From CAZFLM01 sp964519955 (GTDB lineage: Bacteria > Armatimonadota > Chthonomonadetes > Chthonomonadales > CAJBBX01): a DNA stretch of 52,349 nt. Under the pieces are notes generated by a model. It was given only the letters and a program-made list of their open reading frames with translations, did no database searches and was not told the DNA's origin. The stretch lies in contig CAZFLM010000047.1 in the NCBI GenBank assembly GCA_964519955.1, forward strand, positions 1 to 52,349. Direction: 5' to 3'. The position numbers were made by a program, and so were the translations under genes. This document shows, piece after piece, positions 46,746 to 52,349 of the stretch (position 1 is the stretch's first letter; the number at the start of each line of letters is the position of its first letter).

Positions 46746-48245
46746 ATGTACAGGCTCTTCGGCATCGAAACGGAATACGGCATCAGCGTGGAGGGGCGCG
46801 GGGCGGCCGACCTCATCCGCGAGAGCATCGGCGTGGTGCAGGCGGTCGGCGTGCCGTGCGCCACGGGGTGGAACTACCGCGGCGAGGACCCGCGGCGCGA
46901 CATGCGCGGGTTCACGGTGGACCACCTGTCGACGGATGCGGACGACGCGCAGTTCGACGAGCCCGGCAAGCCGCCGATGTCCGGCGCGGAGGAGCGAAGC
47001 GACCGCATCCTTGCGAACGGGGCGCGGCTGTACAACGACCACGGGCATCCCGAGTACGCGACGCCGGAGTGCTCGAACCTGCACGACCTGGTGGCGGCGG
47101 ACCGGGCCGGCGAGCGCATCGTCTTCGAGTGCGCCCACAAGCGCGGCCTGGAACTCCGGGCGCCCGTCGTGCTGTACAAGAACAACACGGACTACCACGG
47201 AGCGAGCTACGGGACGCACGAGGACTACCTGGTCAGGCGCGAGGTGCCCGCGGACGCGCTGATCGCGGGGCTCATCCCGTTCCTGGTAACGCGGCAGATC
47301 TACGCGGGCGCGGGCAAGGTCGGCGTCGAGGGCGAGACGCACACGGCGTCGTACCAGCTCAGCCAGCGCGCCGACTACGTGTCGGTCGAGGCGAGCGTCG
47401 ACACGCTGGCGAACCGGCCGATCGTGAACACGCGTGACGAGCCGCACGCCACTCCGCGCGAGTTCCGCCGCCTGCACGTCATCATCGGCGACGCGAACAT
47501 GAGCGAGTGGGCCACCGCGATGAAGGTGGGCACCACGGCGCTCGTGGCGGGACTGCTGGAACTGGGCTGGCGGCCGGACATCGCGCTGGACAGCCCCGTG
47601 CGAGCGATCAAGGAGGTCTCGCGCGACGCCTCGCTGCGGTGGCTGGTGCGCCTGCGGAATGGAAGCACGATGCCGGCGGTGGACGTACAGCGCCTCTACC
47701 TCGCGGCTGCGAAGGAGATGCTGGCGGGCTCGTCGGCGGACGCAGACTGGACGCTCGGCGAGTGGGAGGCGGTGCTCGACGACCTGGAGCGCACCGTGCT
47801 CGCCACGGCGGACCGCGTGGACTGGGTGGCCAAGCGGCAGTTGCTGGAGCACTACATGGCCGAGGCGGGCGTGGGGTGGGACGCCGAGGTGCTGAAGGCG
47901 CTCGACCTCTCGTACCACGACCTGGACCCGGAGATGGGGCTCCATGCCGGCCTGGAGCAGGCAGGCGCGATGCGGCGGATCGTGACCGACGAGCAGATCG
48001 ACGCGGCGATGGCCTGCCCCCCGCCCGACACGCGCGCCGCGATACGTGGCCTGTTCATCCGCCGCTTCGGGCAGGCAGTTCGCTCGATCGGGTGGAACGG
48101 TATCGCGTTCGCCCACGCAGGCGAGGACTACGTGTTCGACATGAACCCGCTCGTCGGCCCCGGCGTCCGCCTGCTGAACGAGGAACTGGCCGACGCGGCG
48201 TCGCTGGACGATGTAGTCGCGGTCATGCGGAGGGAGCCGCGGTAG
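46746..48245 (+). CDS. dop: Deamidase/depupylase Dop
   Basis: A 499-residue glutamine-synthetase-like protein. It opens YRLFGIETEYGISVEGRG with the metal-binding Glu motif. A long insert before the second strand (about residues 38-80) and GARLYNDHGHPEYATPECSN match Dop rather than PafA, where the insert is shorter. NNTDYHGASYGTHEDYLVRR and RRLHVIIGDANMSEWATAMK follow the family. Dop turns the C-terminal Gln of the tag into Glu and also removes the tag from substrates. The tag below ends in Gln, so the deamidase step is needed here. Confidence 0.95.
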   Translation: MYRLFGIETEYGISVEGRGAADLIRESIGVVQAVGVPCATGWNYRGEDPRRDMRGFTVDHLSTDADDAQFDEPGKPPMSGAEERSDRILANGARLYNDHGHPEYATPECSNLHDLVAADRAGERIVFECAHKRGLELRAPVVLYKNNTDYHGASYGTHEDYLVRREVPADALIAGLIPFLVTRQIYAGAGKVGVEGETHTASYQLSQRADYVSVEASVDTLANRPIVNTRDEPHATPREFRRLHVIIGDANMSEWATAMKVGTTALVAGLLELGWRPDIALDSPVRAIKEVSRDASLRWLVRLRNGSTMPAVDVQRLYLAAAKEMLAGSSADADWTLGEWEAVLDDLERTVLATADRVDWVAKRQLLEHYMAEAGVGWDAEVLKALDLSYHDLDPEMGLHAGLEQAGAMRRIVTDEQIDAAMACPPPDTRAAIRGLFIRRFGQAVRSIGWNGIAFAHAGEDYVFDMNPLVGPGVRLLNEELADAASLDDVVAVMRREPR

Positions 48246-48264
48246 TCTCGCGGAGGGGGTCTGC

Positions 48265-48690
48265 GGCACCAACCCGTGGGGCGCGCCCTCCGCGGCGCGC
48301 CGGGAACGTAGCAGCACGTACAACGTTGGATGTAGGTGTCAAGGGCGAAGCGGGACAGCGCGTACATCGTCTGAGGGCAACGTCAAGGACCCGGCGGGGC
48401 GCGGAGGCCCCACCCTACAGGCGAGCCGCCGCATCGCACCAACCCGTGGGGTGCGCCCTCCGCGGCGCGCCGGGAACGTAGCGGCACGTACGGCGTTGGA
48501 TGTAGGTGTCAAGGGCGAAGCGGGACAGCGCGTACATCGTCTGAGGGCNNNNNNNNNNNNNNNNNNNNNNNNNNNNNNNNNNNNNNNNNNNNNNNNNNNN
48601 NNNNNNNNNNNNNNNNNNNNNNNNNNNNNNNNNNNNNNNNNNNNNNNNAACGTCAAGGACCCGGCGGGGCGCGGAGGCCCCACCCTACAG
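48265..48690. repeat. ~170-bp tandem repeat interrupted by an assembly gap
   Basis: The unit starting AACCCGTGGGG at 48271 recurs at 48441 (170 bases later) with few changes. It includes GGATGTAGGTGTCAAGGGCG and GGACCCGGCGGGGCGCGGAG. The N-gap 48549-48648 begins after CTGAGGGC and resumes with AACGTCAAGG, exactly as inside unit one, so the gap may hold zero or any number of units. Confidence 0.85.
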
Positions 48691-48708
48691 GCCGGTGCGA
48701 CCGTAAGT

Positions 48709-48795
48709 TCGTCGCATTCAGTCCTTATCTGCGTCCATCCGCGTTCATCAGCGGTTGCATCAGCCATTATCGGTGTTCATCTGTGGTTCCAGAAG
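48709..48795 (+). repeat. Dispersed repeat (ATCTGCGTCCATCCGCGTTC type) upstream of ubact
   Basis: A run of related blocks (TTATCTGCGTCCATCCGCG, TTATCGGTGTTCATCTGTGG) recurs in the same orientation just before pafA (50650-50735). It ends about 30 bases before the ubact start. Confidence 0.75.
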
Positions 48796-48824
48796 CAAGC
48801 CGTATGCAGGGAGAAGGTAGCAAC

Positions 48825-49010
48825 ATGATCGCGAGAGCAGAAGACAGGACGACCCGACCGATGCCGCTGACGCCCGACCGCAAGTCGCCGGACGAGGGCG
48901 GGCCGGGCAAGCCGGACGTGCAGCGGCCGGACACGCACGACCTGCTGAAGCGGATGAAGCGCGTCGATCCGGACGCCGCGCGCCGCTACCGGCAGCGGAG
49001 CGGGCAGTAG
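48825..49010 (+). CDS. ubact: UBact, Pup-like protein modifier
   Basis: A 61-residue hydrophilic protein from ATG 48825, with GGGAGAAGG upstream. It begins MIARAEDRTTRPMPLTPDRK. Middle residues 21-34 are Pro/Gly/Asp-rich and disordered-looking; residues 36-55 form a basic amphipathic helix (PDTHDLLKRMKRVDPDAARR). It ends RYRQRSGQ. Size, disorder, C-terminal Gly-Gln and position between dop and prcB match the UBact/Pup class of tags. Gln must be deamidated to Glu by Dop before PafA can attach it to lysines. It is followed by prcB after 3 bases. Confidence 0.93.
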   Translation: MIARAEDRTTRPMPLTPDRKSPDEGGPGKPDVQRPDTHDLLKRMKRVDPDAARRYRQRSGQ

Positions 49011-49013
49011 CGC

Positions 49014-49781
49014 ATGGCCACCACTCTGCACGAGCTGCTGGGGCTGAGCGCCGACCTGCGGCTGCCCGCGCCGGAGCCTGCTGCCGCGCCGGCCGACGTG
49101 CCGCACGTTCACGGCACCACGGTCATCGCGGTGAAGTTCGACGGCGGCGTCATCAACGTGGGCGACCGGCGCGCGACGGCCAACTTCGCCGTGATGTACG
49201 ACAAGGCGGAGAAGGTGCTGGCGCTCGACGACCACACGCTGCTGGCCATCTCCGGCTCCTTCGCGCGGGCCATGGAGGTGGTGCGCTACCTGCGGCACTC
49301 GTTCCGCTACTTCGAGCGCAGCCAGCTCCAGCCGATGAGCCTGGACGGCAAGCTCTCCGAGGTGGCGAAGCTGGTCGCGGCGGGCCTGCCCGGGCTGATG
49401 GACGGCACCGGCGGCGTGATTCCGATCCTGAGCACGTTCGACAAGCAGGCCGCCGAGGGGCGCATCTTCTTCTACGACGGCCTGGGCGCCCGGTTCGAGA
49501 GCGCGGAGTACGGTGCGGCGGGCTCGGGCTCCGTGCAGATCCGCGGCGCGTTCGACTACATCGTGCGGACCAGGGGCCCCTTCCACCGCATGCCCCGCGA
49601 GGCCGCCCTGCGCGAGGCGCTCACGCTGCTGGGCATCGCCGCCGATCTGGACGCGGCGACGGGCGGCTGGGCGCGGCACCTGCCGCTGGCGAAGACGATC
49701 ACCGCCGAGGGCATCCGCGACGTGCCGGAAGATGAGATCCGCCAGGCGGTCGACAGCATCGACGCGGCGCGCGAGGGATAG
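49014..49781 (+). CDS. prcB: 20S proteasome beta subunit
   Basis: A 255-residue protein with a propeptide of about 34 residues ending VPHVHG. The mature enzyme starts TTVIAVKFDGGVINVGDRR, so Thr35 is the nucleophile. Asp51 and Lys67 fall at the Asp17 and Lys33 positions of the catalytic triad. LLAISGSFARAMEVVRYL and IFFYDGLGARFESAEYGAAG follow the fold. It is translated with ubact and prcA (3- and 6-base gaps). It should form the two inner rings of the core particle. Confidence 0.96.
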   Translation: MATTLHELLGLSADLRLPAPEPAAAPADVPHVHGTTVIAVKFDGGVINVGDRRATANFAVMYDKAEKVLALDDHTLLAISGSFARAMEVVRYLRHSFRYFERSQLQPMSLDGKLSEVAKLVAAGLPGLMDGTGGVIPILSTFDKQAAEGRIFFYDGLGARFESAEYGAAGSGSVQIRGAFDYIVRTRGPFHRMPREAALREALTLLGIAADLDAATGGWARHLPLAKTITAEGIRDVPEDEIRQAVDSIDAAREG

Positions 49782-49787
49782 CGGAAC

Positions 49788-50549
49788 ATGGTCTACACCC
49801 CATTCGACTTCAACGAGGCGATCTCGCACCGCAAGGACTACGTCGAGGACGGCCTGCGCGAGGGCAGCCCGGTCGTGGGCGCCAGCTTCCCCGACGGGCT
49901 CATCCTGCTGACGGTCCGGCGCACGCAGCGCAAGGTGTTCGAGATCTACGATCGCCTCGCCTACTCCGCCATCGGCCGGCAGTCCGACATCGAGGACATC
50001 CGCCTGGGCGCGATCAAGGTGGCGCACGAGGAGGGCTACGGCCGCTCGCCGGACGACGTGACCGCGCACCGGCTGGTCGGCTTCGCGCTGAGCCCGTCGC
50101 TCAAGCGGCTGTTCGGCGACCAGTTCAACGCACCGGCGGTCGTGCGCGCCCTCTTCGCCGAGCTGGGCGCCAGTCCCGATGACGACCTGTTCTACGTGCT
50201 CAACTACGACGGCGACTACTCGCAGACCGCCCGCCGGGCCGCCATCGCGGGCACGCCGGAGGCCGAGGAGCGCATGCTGGCTGTGTTGGGCGCCGGCGAG
50301 CCGCCGGCCACGCGCGACGACGCGATCCGTCTGGCCCTCAAGGCCTGGGCCGAGGGCGCCTACGAAAGCCGCAGGCACCCGGGCGACGAGGCCGACGAGG
50401 ATGAGGAGAAGCGCGCCAGCCGCGTCCAGGACCTGGTGCGCGACGAACTGGCGGCGGGCAGCCTGGAAGTCGGCCTCCTCGACCGCGCTACGCCGAACGA
50501 GGCGAAGTTCCGCCTGCTGAGCGCCACCGAACTGCCAGAAGCGCACTGA
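49788..50549 (+). CDS. prcA: 20S proteasome alpha subunit
   Basis: A 253-residue protein starting VYTPFDFNEAISHRKDYVED, the gate-forming N-terminus of alpha subunits. There is no N-terminal Thr nucleophile. GASFPDGLILLTVRRTQRKV, FEIYDRLAYSAIGRQSDIE and IKVAHEEGYGRSPDDVTAHR match the family. The acidic stretch DEADEDEEKRASR (about residues 201-213) is typical of the surface. It should build the outer rings that gate access and dock ARC. Its stop lies in the left arm of a 20-bp inverted repeat. Confidence 0.94.
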   Translation: MVYTPFDFNEAISHRKDYVEDGLREGSPVVGASFPDGLILLTVRRTQRKVFEIYDRLAYSAIGRQSDIEDIRLGAIKVAHEEGYGRSPDDVTAHRLVGFALSPSLKRLFGDQFNAPAVVRALFAELGASPDDDLFYVLNYDGDYSQTARRAAIAGTPEAEERMLAVLGAGEPPATRDDAIRLALKAWAEGAYESRRHPGDEADEDEEKRASRVQDLVRDELAAGSLEVGLLDRATPNEAKFRLLSATELPEAH

Positions 50550-50735
50550 AACCGCAGATGAACGGGGATTGACGCAGATAAGGACGACTGCAACCACCGA
50601 CGGACACAGATCAACACCGATGACGGCGGGGACGGCAACCCCGGTCGGGCCCGATCTGCGTCCATCTGCGTCCATCTGCGGTTTCAGTGCGCCGTTATCG
50701 GTGTCCATCCGTGTTCATCGGTGGTTGCATTAGGA
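50541..50735. repeat. Inverted repeat and dispersed repeat block between prcA and pafA
   Basis: A perfect 20-bp inverted repeat (50541-50560 with 50673-50692) has its left arm over the last codons and stop of prcA. Between and after the arms are ATCTGCGTCCATCTGCG and GTCCATCCGTGTTCATCGG blocks like those before ubact. No gene is present. Confidence 0.8.
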
Positions 50736-50739
50736 CCCT

Positions 50740-52242
50740 ATGTTCCCACGCATCTACGGCATCGAGACTGAGTACGGCTGCTTCGTGAACGACCCCGCGC
50801 TGGGGTCGTCCGAGGACGTGGTCGAACTCGTCAAGGACCACGCGTTCCACGAGATGCGGCTCGGCGTGATCGACCTGCATGCGCGGGACTACGCCTTCGA
50901 GCCGCCGAACGCGGGCGGGTTCCTGCGCAACGGCGGGCGCCTCTACGTCGACGCGGTGGGCAGCCACGAGGAGTACGCCACGCCGGAGTGCTCCGACCTG
51001 CGCGACCTCGTCGTACACGACCGCGCGGGCCGGGTCATCCTCCAGCGCGTCCTGGACGACCTCGGCATCGCAGACCGCGTCAGCTTCCACAACAACGCCA
51101 TCGACCACTTCGGCGGCCACACGTTCGGTTGCCACGAGAACTACCTCGTCCGCATCGACGACGAGTTCTTCGCGGAGGCCCTCGGCACGCTGCTCCCCTT
51201 CCTCGTCACGCGCCAGATCTTCGCCGGCAACGGGCGCGTCGGCGGCCATCGGCTCACCCGCCCCAGCAGCCGCTCGAATATCATGACGATGAGCCGGCAC
51301 GAAGTCGACTACGTCTGGGTGAGCAACTTCTACGGGGTCGAGATCGACAACACGGTCGACTTCCAGCTCTCGCAGCGCGCCGACCACATCGTGAAGGCCA
51401 TCTCCTCGCGCGTGCGCTTCAACCGGGCCATCCTGAACCCAAAGTGGGACAGCTACTACACCTACGGCAACCTGCACCGGCTCCACGTTCTCTTCGGCGA
51501 GGCGAACCTGAGCGACTACGCGTCGATGCTGAAGGTGGGCACCACGAGCCTGGTGCTGGAGCTGCTGGAGGAGGGCTGCGCGCCGGATGATGTGGACATC
51601 GCGGAGCCGCTGATGGCGCTGCGCAGCGTGTCGCGCGATCCGAATCTGCGCTGGATCGTGACGCTGCGGAGCGGGAAGACGATCGGCGCGGTCGACCTGC
51701 AGCGGCGGTTCCTCGCGGCGGCCCGGAAGCACGCGGCCCGGCGCGACGCCCAGACCGACTGGGTGCTGGCCGAATGGGAGCGCACCCTGAACGACCTGGA
51801 GCGCGACCCGATGTCGACCGCGGACCGGCTCGACTGGTCGGCGAAGAAGGCGCTCTACCAGCGCTACATCGACGAGGAGCGCGCATCCTGGCAGGACGAC
51901 GTGATGCAGAGCCTCGACCTGCAATACCACAACATCAACCCGCGCGAGAGCCTGTTCACCGGGCTTGAGGAAGCCGGCGAGGTGCAACGCCTGACGACCG
52001 ACGCGGAGATCGCCGAGGCCACCGGCGCCCCGCCCCGCAACACACGCGCCTACGGACGCGGGCAGATCGTCGAGGGGCTCCTGCGCACGCCGGGCCGCCG
52101 CTACGTCATCGACTGGGACAGCGTCTTCGTCGAGAAGAACCACCAGATCGACCTGAAGAACCCCCTGCACAGCTACCGCAACGAGACCGCCGCCGCGTGC
52201 AAGGCGTGGGGGTTGGGAGAGGCGGAGAGCGCCGGGCACTGA
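50740..52242 (+). CDS. pafA: Pup/UBact-protein ligase PafA
   Basis: A 500-residue glutamine-synthetase-like protein. It opens FPRIYGIETEYGCFVNDPAL, with GFLRNGGRLYVDAVGSHEEY, NNAIDHFGGHTFGCHENYLV, RLHVLFGEANLSDYASMLK and WDSVFVEKNHQIDLKNPLHS. It lacks the long Dop insert, which separates it from the dop gene above. It joins the C-terminal Glu of the tag to a substrate lysine using ATP. The start ATG 50740 has only a weak AGGA-like site in repeat DNA, so its translation signal may have been altered by the repeat. Confidence 0.93.
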   Translation: MFPRIYGIETEYGCFVNDPALGSSEDVVELVKDHAFHEMRLGVIDLHARDYAFEPPNAGGFLRNGGRLYVDAVGSHEEYATPECSDLRDLVVHDRAGRVILQRVLDDLGIADRVSFHNNAIDHFGGHTFGCHENYLVRIDDEFFAEALGTLLPFLVTRQIFAGNGRVGGHRLTRPSSRSNIMTMSRHEVDYVWVSNFYGVEIDNTVDFQLSQRADHIVKAISSRVRFNRAILNPKWDSYYTYGNLHRLHVLFGEANLSDYASMLKVGTTSLVLELLEEGCAPDDVDIAEPLMALRSVSRDPNLRWIVTLRSGKTIGAVDLQRRFLAAARKHAARRDAQTDWVLAEWERTLNDLERDPMSTADRLDWSAKKALYQRYIDEERASWQDDVMQSLDLQYHNINPRESLFTGLEEAGEVQRLTTDAEIAEATGAPPRNTRAYGRGQIVEGLLRTPGRRYVIDWDSVFVEKNHQIDLKNPLHSYRNETAAACKAWGLGEAESAGH

Positions 52243-52270
52243 AGTACCCGGCTGGAGGGCGTCCCGCCAA

Positions 52271-52285
52271 CCGCCCTGCGGGCGG
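52271..52285 (+). terminator. Short hairpin after pafA
   Basis: A 6-bp GC stem (52271-52276 with 52280-52285) lies about 30 bases after the pafA stop in palindrome-rich sequence. The last ~60 bases of the window hold further GC-rich inverted repeats and no gene. Confidence 0.45.
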
Positions 52286-52349
52286 AACAGCCCGCCGCCT
52301 CCGACGCGTCCGCAGGACGCTTGGCCGAAGGCCCGCCAGGCGGGGGATT

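Overview
The window is a GC-rich bacterial scaffold with three 100-N assembly gaps (13963-14062, 43980-44079, 48549-48648). Each gap lies inside a short tandem-repeat array. The gene set suggests a member of the Armatimonadota or a neighbouring deep lineage. The main reasons are a complete non-actinobacterial proteasome locus whose Pup-like tag is of the UBact type, an H-X9-DG (DUF1559) prepilin-like protein, a sigma-54 with an extra cysteine cluster, and many intergenic palindromic repeats. The phylum call is inference from gene content; no rRNA gene is present.

Layout. 1-2.7 kb: end of tuf, then rpmG, tRNA-Trp, secE, nusG, rplK and rplA, closed by a strong hairpin; rplJ, rplL and rpoBC do not follow. 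2.8-8.8 kb: secreted and regulatory genes, including a DUF2807 lipoprotein, a LacI-family regulator with a clear promoter and overlapping operator, a prepilin-like protein, a secreted protein that may be a beta-propeller, and an ADP-ribosylglycohydrolase. 8.9-12.9 kb: two paralogous Gly-rich proteins with a repetitive, probably beta-helical C-terminus, each behind the same promoter architecture. 13-16.3 kb: quinone reductase-like protein, tRNA-Gln, cofactor-independent phosphoglycerate mutase and a PilZ-like protein. 16.4-19.6 kb: an ECF sigma/anti-sigma operon with three small envelope proteins. 19.6-29 kb: mostly metabolism (DUF488, xylose isomerase, guanylate kinase, PSP1/RicT, DUF169, metallo-beta-lactamase fold, alkyltransferase-like protein, Gfo/Idh/MocA dehydrogenase, a glycosidase). 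29.2-37.5 kb: FliA/WhiG-type sigma, glycogen synthase, a FlhG-like protein without a Walker A motif, RpoN, a holin-like membrane protein, a YvcK-family protein and a BadF-type kinase. 37.8-43.5 kb: lytic transglycosylase, tRNA-Ser, a glmS remnant, a large glycoside hydrolase, a PemK-type toxin-antitoxin pair and an orphan ECF sigma.

44.8-52.2 kb holds the proteasome system: arc (ATPase), dop, ubact (61-residue tag ending Gly-Gln), prcB, prcA and pafA. Dop should convert the terminal Gln to Glu, PafA should ligate the tag to lysines, ARC should unfold tagged substrates, and the PrcAB chamber should degrade them. The PrcB Thr/Asp/Lys triad is intact. Most junctions in this locus carry dispersed repeats.

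The least familiar signal is an 81-bp element with CTAG-containing terminal inverted repeats. It occurs four times. In three cases the CTAG end supplies the TAG stop codon of the neighbouring gene, and two copies lie head-to-head sharing one CTAG.
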